A DNA stretch of 64,000 nt, taken from Adiantum capillus-veneris (taxonomy: Eukaryota; Streptophyta; Polypodiopsida; Polypodiales; Pteridaceae). Position numbers and translations under genes: made by a program. How positions within the stretch are numbered: the stretch's first letter is position 1; every line of letters starts with the position of its first letter. Below the pieces are notes generated by a model. The model saw only the letters and a program-made list of their open reading frames with translations. It had not been told where the DNA came from and made no database searches. The stretch spans positions 45,009,598 to 45,073,597 of the forward strand of contig CM043962.1 in the NCBI GenBank assembly GCA_014529385.2, in the 5' to 3' direction. Positions 36,101 to 48,500 of this stretch are shown in pieces.

Positions 36101-39100
36101 ATTGAAAACTGCAGTTCATATTTGCAATCTCTCTCCTAATAGTACGCTGAAAAATGACATTCCAGAGGAGGTTTGGTCTGACAAACCTACCTCCTATGAT
36201 CATTTGAGAGTATTTGGCTACGAAGCTTTCGTTCATGTACGCAATGACTTGAGAACAAATCTTGATATGAAGTCCATTAAGGGAGTCTTCCTAGGTTATG
36301 GGGAAGAAGGTGAAATGGGCTATAGAGTGTGGTTACCACAGTTTAGAAAGGTAATTCGCACCGAAATATAGTGTTCAATCAGGCAAAATTGCTTAAGAGT
36401 GCTACAAAATCTGATGGTGACAAGAAAACAGTCAGATTTCAGCCTTTCGTGCCACCCATCGATGTTGAAAAAGAGCCTCATGATGCATTACTGCAAGCTG
36501 ATATTGATAATCAGTCGGTTAACCTTGAGCCAGAAGAGGTAGGACATGATATTGATGCTTCTAATGAGGATGGATAGCCACCTGGATTGATTGAAAATGA
36601 TTTTCAGCAGCATGATAGAGCTGAAATTGAGTTGCCTTATGGTGTAGAACTGTTACCTGAGAATGTAGATCATTGGGTACGCAAGTCAACTCGTTTGAGA
36701 AGACAACCGCAGAGATTTAATCTCTCTTTGCATCATGTAATGTTGACAGATGAGGGTGAACCTCTTACTTATAAAGAGGCTAAGTCATGTGAGTCAAGCA
36801 GTAAGTGGGAGCTTGCAATGCAAGAGGAACTGAAATCTTTGTATGCAAATGATACTTGGGATATTGTGCCATTGCCTAAAGGGAGAAAGGCTCTTCCTAA
36901 CAAATGGGTGTACAAGATTAAGATTGTGGATGAAAAACCCAAGTACAAGGCAAGATTGGTTACAAAAGGATATGCACAGAAAGAAAAAGGATATGCATAG
37001 AAAGAAGGAATTGATTTTCAAGAAAACTCTCCCCCTATTGTAAAGCTTACAACTTTACGTGTCCTTTTTTCTCTCATTGCGGTGCTTGATTTGGAATTGA
37101 ATCAAATGGATGTAAAGACAACAATTTTTGCATGGGGACATTGAAGAGGACATATACATGAAACAACCTGAAGGTTTTGTAGTTCCTACACGTGAGGAAC
37201 TTGTATGCCAACTGAAAAGGGCTCTGTATGGTTTGAGACAATCATCACGACAGTGGTATAAGAAGTTTGACATTTTTATGCTGTCTCAAGGCTTTAAACG
37301 CAGCCATGCAGATCATTGTTTGTATACAAAAAGGGATGAAGGTGATAGTCCCATCATACTTGTTCTCTATGTTGATGACATGTTGCTTGCTGGGAAACAT
37401 AAGACTAGTCTTGATGCTCTGAAACGTAAGCTAAATTCAACATTTGCTATGAAGGATTTGGGTGATGCAGAGTATATTTTGGGCATGCGTATTAAAAGAG
37501 ATCGAAAGTTGAAAATGCTGTTTTTATCTTTAGAAAGATACATTGCAAAAGTACTTGACAGATTTAATATGGTTGATGCTAAGCCTCTTGGAGTACCTTT
37601 ACCTCCATACACTAAGCTTAGCAAGGCAGATTGCCCAAAGGATGAGGTGGCATTGAAAGCAATGAAGGGAATCCCTTATGCATAAGCTTATGGTTCTCAT
37701 GTATGCTATGGTTGCCACTCGTTCCGACATTGCTTATGTAGTGGGAGTTGTTAGTCGATACATGTCGAATCTTGGCAAAGCGCATTGGGAAGCTGTCAAA
37801 TGCATTCTGAGATATTTGAAAGGTACACAATCAAAGTGTATTTGTTATGGAAAAAGTGATTTAAAGTTGCATGGACATTGTGATGCAGATATGGCAGGTG
37901 ACATGGATACCAGGAAATCTACCAGTGGATATGTATTTGCTATTGCTGGTGGTGCAGTCTCTTGGTGTTCTAAGTTGCACAAAATTATGGCATTGAGTAC
38001 TACTGAGGCTGAATACATTTCAGCCACACACAGAGGCTTCAAAGGAGGCCATTTGGTTGGGTAGACTTGCAAAAGAACTTGGCATGCCTGCTCATACACC
38101 TGTGTTGGGTTGTGATAGCCAGAGTGCTGTCTATTTAGCAAAAAATGCCATGTTTCATGCATGTACCAATACATAGATGTGCGGTGCCACTTCATACGAC
38201 AGGTATTGGAGGATGGTCTAGTCACCTTGACTAAGATCCATACACAGGATAACCCTGCAGATGTTCTCACCAAGAGTCTTGCTAAGGCTCAACAGGAGCA
38301 TTGCATACAGCTTGTGGGAGCTGGTTAACTTAAAGGCGTCATTTATGTCTTTAAGTGGGAGGTTGTTGGGTTAAAGGCTTAGATAACCCCTTTTTGTACA
38401 TTTTTATACTTTGTGCAGGTTCATATTGAATCTGGACACATTTTTTTAAAGTCACTTATAATAAAAGTGGGAAAACCAAAAACTCACTTATTGAGTTTTC
38501 TCCAAAAACGTACGAGCCCTCTCTCTGTGTGTTTTCGATTGCTAGCGCTTCTTCTCTGCTGCACTGTGCCTCCTGCTTCTTGCCCCAATCCTGCACTACA
38601 TCGCGACGCGCACCTACCGATACCCTCTGCTTCGTGCTTTGAACAGTGAGGATCACTGGTGTATGGTCTGAAAAAGATGTCCCAGCCAAAATGCAAAAAG
38701 AACCATCCATGTCATAGATGTGGTCATTGGCGTAGAAGCGATCTATCCAAGATAGATTCACTCCTTCTACTCTACGGGTCTGAGCGAGAAAAGGTTAAGC
38801 TGTCTGGGGGCCTCACAAAGCTCGAGTGTTGCTTGCCAAACATCCGAAACCCTCAAGGTCATACATAAGACTCTCTCAAGCTGCCAACTCAGCCCCGTGC
38901 ACAATAGCATGGCTACCTCCAATCCTGTTGAGGGGTCCTCTAGCATGTTGAAGTCACCCCCAATGCACCATTGCTCTGCATGCAGTAGAGACTCTACAAT
39001 GTGAGACCAAAACTCTGTACGTGCACTTGCCACATTGGGCGCATAGATGTTCAGGAAGCCTATGAGACAACCTTGAACCTGCATAGTAATCCACTGAGCC

Positions 39101-42100
39101 CTACCAAGCACAATAATACTCTACCCACAATGGCCTGCTGCCATGAGTCTGCAATAGTCATACATACCCCTCCCTGGATACCACTGGGTTCAAATGCAGC
39201 TGCGGTCAGAGTGTCTCATATCGACCACGCAAAAGCTGACCACATTGTCTAATGCGGCTCTCACAAAGATGATGCTCCTGTAGCATAAGTAGGTCAATCT
39301 CACCGCCCACAAGGCATCACTGAAGCTCCTGACGCAATCGACCCCGTTGGCGCTGAAACTGATGTCCTCCTAGGACCTAATCCCTACGTGTTCCATGAGA
39401 CAATCCTCATGGGGTACGAGAAAGACTGAAGCTACAATAGCAGCTAACCTCACTATCTTCAAGGTCAACTTGGATGGAGAGTAATCCACATCTGAGCGAC
39501 CTCGAGATAGGCGTGACTGCAAAGACTGTCCAGCCCAAGCCCAAGAAGAGCGTGCCGTGCGCAAGGCAACCTCCTGTGTCCAGGAGTCCTCATGTATGTA
39601 TACATAGAATGGTGGGCTCTGCGTGTCAGCAAAGAAGTATCTACATCCTGCTGTGTCTGGAGGTGTCACTGAGAACTTGGCCAACGGCCACAGTCTGCAC
39701 CAAATTTGCAATCCCCAGTCTCCCGTGTGGTGAGAGAACTCGAGGGTCTGGCCTGCAGCCAGTCCATCACTAAATCCAGAGTCCACTTAGACTGGTCCCT
39801 GCCACATAAGGGAAATAAGAAGCCAACCGCTGTGTCCAGGGCCTCTATCCCTCTAGCGGCAAGAACAATACATGAACTCTGAAGCAATTCGCCTCAAAGT
39901 CTGGTGGGAAATCGTTTGAAGTCGTAGGCAAAGAAGTCCCACCTATGACGGATGTCGAAGCTCGTCAATCCACGAGGGATTGCTGCAAAGGGAGACGTCT
40001 GCACCAGAAGGGGGGTCCGTAAGAAATGCTAGCCCTCTCTTGCCAGGCGACCGTGGCAAATGCACTGCCAAGAGATCTCCTAGCAGCCGAGGAAGGACTT
40101 ACCCCATGGGCCAGCTGTGGGGCAGGAGCGGGAGAGGGCGGGGAAGCAAGGGGGGTAGTGGGAGGGGCTGAAGAGGAGGGGGGAGCAACAGGGGGGATGG
40201 AGGGTGGTGGAGAGAAGGCTAGAGGCGGGAGGGACAGTGGAAGGATCGGGGGGAGGAGGGGCTGTCGATGGTGAGGCTGAGGTGGAGGGTGGAGCTGGGG
40301 CCTTGTCCTGCTGAAGAGGGTCGAAATGTTCCTTGTGGGAACCCACTGCTGTTGGCGTGGAGTAGGACGACCACCAGGAGGGTTGGGATGGCGTGGTGGC
40401 CCTTGACAATGCCGACCACGGGCCTGTTGCCAGCCCTCCTTTGCCTGAACTCCAGGCTCGGAGGATGAACCTGTCTTTCTGCTGAGGCTGACCAGCCTTA
40501 GGAGGTCTGGGCTGGGTCTGAGGTGAAGGTCGGGGCCTTCTCCGTGGATAGGCCTTCGCGAGATGGCCCATCTGCCGCCGACAAATGAAGCCCTGATTCG
40601 GGAGGCCTTAATACTCCACTCTCTGGTGGAGCCAACCACCACTCACCCGAGGTAGTAGAATGACTTTCGGGAGGGTGTGGGTGTCTCGAACCAGAACGCG
40701 TACTGTGGGTATGCCCGTTACCTTGGCAGCTACAGAGGCTGCCGTGTGAGGTGTCTCGAGGACAGTTCCAATCTCTGACCCAATCCTGGACAGGAGCGAG
40801 AGGTATTCTCTCCTCAGGCCGGGGAAGCAGACTGAGTTGGGGAGGTCTGCCTCCTCGACTAGAACATCGGTCGCTGGGTCGAAACCATGGCGCCACTGTC
40901 AAAATAGAGCTCGAACTGCTCGGATGGCCAAGGGGCTCATCGCGATGACCTTGGACGCCATCTCGGAGGCCTCAAACTCTATCTGATAGTAGCCACGTCC
41001 GAAAAGCTGAACATCGAGGATCTTGCCCACCTCTGCGAGAAGGCGGGCCTGGAGGAGATCACGCACCTTCCCTCTGTTGGGTCTGGTGCCGAGAATCTTG
41101 GAGATAACAGAAGTGGCTTGCAGGCGTGTCACCTCTGCCTCTACGCTCACTTTCTCTGTCGGCGAAAGAGCAAGTCGGATGGTGGGCTCCGCGGGTTCGG
41201 GTGAGGGGGCTTCCGTTGAGTCCCTATGTGGCGGAGCGGAGTCCTCCATCTGTGTCTGTTGCTGTGGCGGCGAGCAAAATCGGGAAGAGAACAGTCCTCC
41301 AACTCCTCCAATGCAGAAAATCCTGGGCGAAAGGGTGGGGGGGACTGGTGTGGGGAAAAGAGGAGGGCAGTGGGCTGGAGATGGGCGGAAAAGGGGCAGC
41401 GTGCAGGCTGAGGGCAGCAGGCAGCGTGCAATGGGGTGGGGCCGGGGGGGGGGGGGGGGGGGGGGGTGATGGGAGCAAGGGGGGGGGGATGCAGTGATGG
41501 CGAAGGCAGCAGCAGCGAGCGCGCGTAGTGTTGGGCTGGGATCCTCCTTTTCTTCGCCTACCTGTACTTATAAGGAGCCTGCATTTTCTTCATCTATGTG
41601 GAAACTAACGTAAAGATCACGAATATACTCTGTTTTCATCTTCGTTAACAAACAGAAGTTTGCATTAACAAAGAAAAAAGTCACCAGCCTTTGCGTCTCT
41701 AAGTGGTTCCTTTTCTTTCTGTGGATGTGGCTGAAAGTTCTCCAAAGCCGCAAATGATGCACAAACTTGGCTTAAGATTCTTATAGCTAGGTTTTGCAAC
41801 TCCAGAGAATATCTTCTGACCATGTCACTGCACCTACATGGAATCTAGAACACAAAAACAAATCACTTTGATTCGAGAAGTTCAAAATGTTTTGCCATGG
41901 GGCTTGGGAATCACTATTGCTAGGAAATGCCTCCCTGAAACTCCACGTGACACTGTTTCAAATCGACCAAAACGCATCGGCGGACATCAAAACACCTTTC
42001 GTATTTTCCTTCAAGTTCAGTGTTTCCCCCCATTTCTCGAGGTATTTTGTCACAAATTGTGATGACATGGCATGCTTAATGACCAGACAGTGAAGAGAAA

Positions 42101-42459
42101 AGGGCCATACCAAAAAGAGCAGCCAAAATCTTATGCAATGATAACATGGCAGCTTTTCGTAAAACGAGCCAGGAATTGCGGGCTGCTGATGTGGCAGCCA
42201 TACAGCCTATTTAGTATTTTGGTGCCAGCCTTTGGGGCATTTTTTTTTCCTTGTTTTTAGAAGACGAAAAGAAAACTAGGGCGACCACTTTAGGGGCCCC
42301 TTGTAACCTATTTAACTGTGCCTAGGGGGTGGCTCTCGCAGATCCGCTTGGAAGTGATTGCAGAGCTCACCTCTTGGTAGTTGTACTCTATGATCATCAA
42401 TCAAGAAAGAAATACCGAAAGGAGTGCTAGACTCTGGGGCATCCCGAAACGGAACTCCG

Positions 42460-42515
<56 letters not shown>

Positions 42516-45500
42516 AAGAAGTACCGAGAAAGTCTCCAAGCAAGAATCTCTCTTTTGGAAGGCACTATTACTACCCTTATGAAAAAAGAAGAGAGAGATA
42601 GTCACCGACAAGAAAGCCATCAAAGAAGAGATCACCAATGAGATCGCAGGGAGCATTGAGAAGAAGCTCGATGCGCAAAAGAACGGATGGGTCGAAGCTA
42701 TCAAGGAGAACCTCAAGCAAGAGGCAAGAGAGGAGGCCGAGAGGCACCTTTCCATAATGCCACACCCTAGCACATAGCCAGTCATCCACATAACCTGTCC
42801 ATAGCATAACTCCACCACTCCAAGCATCCATCAGCACATTGCACACTTCCAACAAAGCATCACCAAACTCACTCTCTCTCCGAGTACACATCGTCGTTCA
42901 CATTGAACGTACGTGGCCCTCCCTCCCAACCAAGTAAAGCGACATGTGAAGGGCACTGCGGTTGATACACACTCCTCCGCAGCAGCCTCTGTGGGCACAA
43001 CCTTAGTAGCAGACCATTGCTCTCCCAAAGGAACCTTCATCTGTAGAGGGGTAGACCCTCGCATCACCTGCACCCTGGCCAAGGCTTTCCCAGCAAGCAC
43101 CTGTGTCTCTTCATACATAGCAACCATGGGATCATCAAACCCCCAATCAACTTCGTCTTCAATGCATTCTTGACCAAAAGAACCTATATCCAAGGCATTG
43201 CCTACCTGCACTAGATCCTCCTTGTTTCCCATGCCTGGAACATCCTTGAGACCATCCAAGCAAATAGAGCCACACGGCTCCACCAACTCCTCTTGTCGGT
43301 ACATTCCTGCAACCTATTCTCCCTCCATAGCCATAGCAGCTCCCTCCTTCTTGGGAAACCTCTGTACCTGTTGTACAACCAAAGCACATTCCACTGCAAT
43401 CTTTACTAGCATGGCCATCAGCATAGCACCACACATTTGCTTCACTTGCATACCCTCGTTGATAGGCCCGGATTTCTCCACTCGGCTTCCGTCCAGCATA
43501 TCTACGTGCCCTTTGATCTGCTCTTCACACACATCTACTACCACATCTCCACACTCACATGCATAAGGTCAAACTCCTCATACCTTGAGTAGGACGAATC
43601 CGTCTCCCAGCTTGTATCTTTATCCAAAGAGCTGTTGTAGCTTGACTCGTGCTCTCCCTTTGTCTCGAGATCTGGAATCTCGTCCACCTCTACTGCTTCA
43701 ATCTCATCAGAAAATCTCACCTGCCGGCCATGAGCACACTCCCAAGGAATTCGACTATCCACAACTGAATTTGCCAACACATCTCCTTGGTTTGGAACCA
43801 CCGACACTTCTTCAACAACTGGAACCTTTTTGCCTTGCATCTTGGGTATAGGAACGACTCCATCTCTTTGCAGCCAGAGCACCCTTGGCTCTTCTTGCAC
43901 ATGTAGATCCTCTAGCATCAGCCCCATCTCCATTTCCACCACTTCAACCGGCTTTAACACCACCGAGATTGACCATCCTTGTCTCGCTTGATGTTTCTTT
44001 AAAATCTTCTTAGTGCGACTCTTTGCAAAAGCCATCTCCACTTTATCAAGAATATCCTCATGCAGGCACTCCATAAACTTGCTTAACTTCAAAAAGTTGA
44101 CATTCTCTGCAGCAGTTACCTTTATGAGTTGCCCCCAAAGAGCCTCGAACTCCCACTCGAACTCTTGGAAATCCCCATCTAGGCTTTGCTCCAATCCATC
44201 TAGCTTGCGCTTCACCTCGTTCAACTGCGTATCCGCCATAAATTTTCTTTGAAAGGTTGCTTCTAAGGCCATCCAATCCGTCTTTTCTTCTTCATGCAGT
44301 CCATCGAATCACCTTTTTGCTTTGCCACGAACCAAGAGCGGAAAAGCTTGAACCACTCCTTTTCTCGACAGGCTACTCTCCAACAGAAACAAACCATTAT
44401 CTTGGAGCCAGGTTTCCGCATCTTCCACTCCAGTGAAAACCAGAAATCCTGACCACGCCATCTCTAGAAGCACCTGCCCTTCAAAACTCGCGTATCTTTC
44501 ATTGTCAAAACCACCTTCAAATTGGAGCAATCAGCGTGCTCCTCCGTGGGGGCACCTGAAGATGGAAAGGGGGAATGGGGAACACACTCGACACGCGCAG
44601 TTGCCCCTATATAGCTCAGGGTATTCACAACACCCCTATCCTGTTGGAAAACATCTCCAAAAAACACGTTTCCGCTAGCAAACCACCGCTTGCACACCTC
44701 TCGACTCACACACTCTTAACCAGATCATGACTCAACGCACCTACTCCCCACGGCACATTCCACAGCTTCCCACACACACACAGATCCTCTTTCTCTCTCT
44801 TTGCCACAAGACACTGGCACACTTGCCTACACACACACACCCGACACCGCGAACACAAGCACAAGAGCAGCAAAACAGGGGGGGGGGGGGGAGGGGGAAA
44901 TGGCACCAGAATGCGGGCAATCTTTGCTTCTCTTTACTCAAGACAACCAAGTACAAGTGGCTCCGTCGGTACAACCTCGACGGGCACAAAAAAACGGGCC
45001 TTGGCAACCCTCGTTGGCGCCGCCTCAATGATGGAGCTTCCCTCCTCCTGCCCTTGTTGCAGAAGCGCACACACACACACACGAGCTCTCTCCTCTTTTG
45101 GGCTCCCGTTGGCCAAAAGAAAAAGCCCCTCCTTGGGCTTGCTTCACCCTCGACAAAGCCAAAAGACAAAGATGTAGAAGCTCTCGCCTTGCAAAAAGGA
45201 AGCCTCCCCTTCCACCAAGAAAAAAAACCTCCCTTGTTCAAAGACGCTGCCCTCTTCTCTTTTTCTTCACACACCTTTTGAGCTTACCTTCTTTTCTTTT
45301 TCCAAGTCCAGCCAACATTCCCTTTTGCATTTACAACCAAGAGGATTTTTTACGCATGCTTCCCATGCAATCTGTGCTCGTACACACTCGAACTTGCCAG
45401 ATTCCCATTCGGTCCTGCCATACCGAACTTCATCTTGCTGAGTCCAGATCCCGAGAACTTGACCGGATTCCTACTGTCTCACGCCCTCGAACGGTGATCC

Positions 45501-48500
45501 ACAAAGCTATAAAAAAGCCCGATTTGCCTTCGTCGTGGCCACCGCCCAAGATTCCGAAGCCCCCTAACCGAGGCCGTGAAAAACGGGAAAAAACATCTAA
45601 CGTCCTCCTCTGAGCAACTGTACCCGAACTTTAAACTGGAATATCTTCCCCTTCAGAAGTTCGATTGACACCCCTCAATTCTCATTTGATGCATATCACC
45701 CTCTAGAGCCGGGTCGAACACAGTTTCCAAAGCAATCAACTTGCCCCACAACCCCCACAAATCTTCAAATGGCCCTAACTTGCTTTCTAGAGCTCCGATC
45801 AATGAACCGGGAAGATTGGCATGCTCCACAACTCGAACTCTACAGCCCTATCCACTCGCACCAGCTTTGACCACCTGCCCATGCTTGCCCTGTCCGTCGA
45901 GATCTGCAAAGCCTTCTAACTTTGGACAGGCATAACTTTCACACCGTGGCTCCGTTTGACAAGCTGTCTGGACCGGCTTGGAAAGCATCCCAAACACTAT
46001 ACCAGGCCACATATCTCGGGCACCTTGGACACCTAGAACCACCAACCTGTTAGGCCTCGTACAGGGCCCCTTTGGCTTGGAAAACCACTTGGACATACAT
46101 TTCCTGACATCCCTCGTTGCCTTGGACCTTTGTACATGCCTTAGCACCCTGGCTTGCAGCTGTCAACATACATACCTATGCATGTGCCCTCTTCTATCGC
46201 CGACCAGCTTTGGCTGCACCACCGTCCCGTGACAACCCCCTTCCTCTTTCTTTTCTATGTTGAGACAATGAGCAGATTTTTGACTTCACGACAGGTTGGC
46301 TTGCGTGGTTTAGAGCTCTCTATTAGGGGAGGAAAGCTACTTGACACTGAGTTTGTTGACGACTAAGCCATGTACTTGGAGGCTGCTTGGACTTGTCCCT
46401 TGAGCAGCAGATTGCTATGCTCTTCCTGTCCATTAGGAGGAAACTGCCTCACTGGAGTTCGGCACGGCTTTCTTTGAAAGGCAAGAGTTGTAGTGGCCAA
46501 CCAAGTGTTGTTGGCTACTATGTGGTACATCACATCTTACTGAATCTTCTCGAGCTCATGTATCAGCTAGCTAGAGAGGTTGATCAGGAGCTTTCTGTGG
46601 TTAGGGCGCGACACCCAGTTAGCCCGGGCCAAAGTGGCGTGGCACGTCATCACCTTACCTTGTTCTCAGGGGGGGTTGAGGATCATTGACCCAACACATC
46701 AGAGCAGAGCCCTCCTTGGGAAGTTTGTGGTCAAAGACTGCTTCCAAGGGAAGAGCCCTGGAAGTAGTAGTTGTTTCACTGGCTTCGAGCTGGAGTCCCC
46801 CATGCGGGCGGCCCTTGGAGCCCTTCCATCAGGTGGATTTTTACAGAGATCCGTAGAGTTGGTCTGAGCAGGAGGTTGGAGGATCGGTTTGCTGCGGACC
46901 TGCTTAGGTCTTGGGAGCAGTTGAGGAGTGGCGTGGAGCAACATCAGCCCACTTGCACGGAGGAGCGCTTGAGACAGCCCCTTGTTTGGAACCCCATGGT
47001 TAGCACTCAGAGAGGCCACCTGGTTGGTAGTAGGCCACATGTTTCCTGGGGTCCCATGGCAGAGGGTCCAGCCCACACTATCGGCGACTGGCTTTTGTTA
47101 GGATTGTCCGAGGAGGTTCAGAGCATCTAGCTACGAGGCATGAGGGGGGTGCTGAGCATGTGTCATGATACTACAGAGGCTTGGCTTTACCATCTGAGTG
47201 GCTCACCCTTCTAGAGGGAGTAGCTCCCAGATGGATGGGGGCCTTCACGCGGCTGGAGGTCCTCATTGAAGTTCGAGTTTGCTCGGAGTCCGTACCCCAC
47301 ATGTTCTTTGAGGTTCAGGGAGAGGGTCGCCTTCACAGAGTCTCAATAGAGGCTCCTCAGGTTCCAGAGTGTTGCTTTCAAAGGATACGAGTTGTGGGCA
47401 TCTGTGGGAGGACATGTGTCATAGATCCTGACCCAGTAGATCTTGAGACTGGCCATTGACGGCTTTGGGCTTGGGAGAGCTGCCCTTTGGCACGAGTATA
47501 GTGGGACCCTAGAGAGTGGTTTTGGAGGGATCCCTTCACTTCAGCCGATCACCCTGGGATCCCCTTTTTCCAGTACACAGTTCGACTGGGGCGTCACATA
47601 CTGACAGCATGCAGAGAGACTCGTCTTGCTGCAGCACTTCATTGGTAGGAGGAGGGTCTCACAACTGAGTTCTTGTCAGGTTTTTGGGAGCGGTTGTGAG
47701 AGTTACTATGTTCCAGTGGCTAGTTGCACACAGAGCTACAACAGTTGGGAGCTGGCTAGTACATAGTGGCTTCTCGGCAGCCTGTGCAGCTCGTGGCCAT
47801 CCTTTGGAGAGTCAGCATCACTGTCTGTGGGACTGCCCCATGGCACAACAGGTTTGGCTTCGGGTTCTTTGGCTGAGGCTAGCTCTTTCCACAGCTTGAC
47901 AGTACACTTGGGGTGCTGCAGCGTGGTCCACTCTCATGGGCCCTGCGCTCCATTTTGAGTTGGCTTCCACCAGCAGGATGATAGTGATCCAGGGGCTTGC
48001 CACAGATCTTACCCCCGAGGACTGGTGCAGTGAGAGAGAGGCGTGCGCTGCTTCCGCATCTTCGAGGCTCGCCCTGTCCCACCGGCAGAGACTGTTCGTG
48101 ACGTTTGGCTGGAGCTGATTCACACTCTCAGGGTGAGAGACTTCAGGGCAGCTCCGATCGCATGCGGGAGCGCAGAGAGGCTTTCCTGCGACTTTGGTGC
48201 TTATGGGTCTTTCTTCACCATGGTTCAGGGTGTGCCTAGATGGCACTACCGGCCACCAGTGTGGCCTTTTCCTCCTCCCATCTTGTGATTTAGCCCTCAT
48301 TGTACATATTTTGTTTATACACTATGAGAGTCTCCCCATGCCTTTGATGTACCCCATGGTAGAGGTGGTTTGTAGCCCTATGGGCAATTTTATTAACTAA
48401 TAGAAGGATCTTTTTCTCGGAAAAAAAATTCATCTTGCACTGTGAATGGCAGTTTGTCAAATAACAGATTTTTCTCATTCTTTTGTTTTTCACACTGTGG

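Larger units (their letters stand above)
38636..41540 (-). mobile_element. LINE family 1 copy 2 (ORF1 and part of endonuclease)
   Basis: Minus strand, 5' end at right. ORF1 spans about 41249-39965; the endonuclease part of ORF2 lies at about 39330-38640. It is cut in the endonuclease at [10 protein letters not shown], so the RT is missing here. It is related to the fragment at 1640-3040 and perhaps to the RT tail at 46.2-48.4 kb on the other strand. It has a 23-G run at 41444-41466 near its 5' end. Confidence 0.78.

Noticed and set aside
36587-38064. Copia-D RT and RNase H as a functional gene
   Set aside because: Individual frames look clean but frameshifts separate them and gag and protease are missing.
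39965-40642. Proline-rich host protein
   Set aside because: It is the C-terminal tail of LINE ORF1, repeated at 1881-2400 with the same neighbours.
44727-45613. Overlapping long frames on both strands
   Set aside because: Low-complexity, C-rich and CA-rich sequence gives open frames in several phases; no domain is recognisable.
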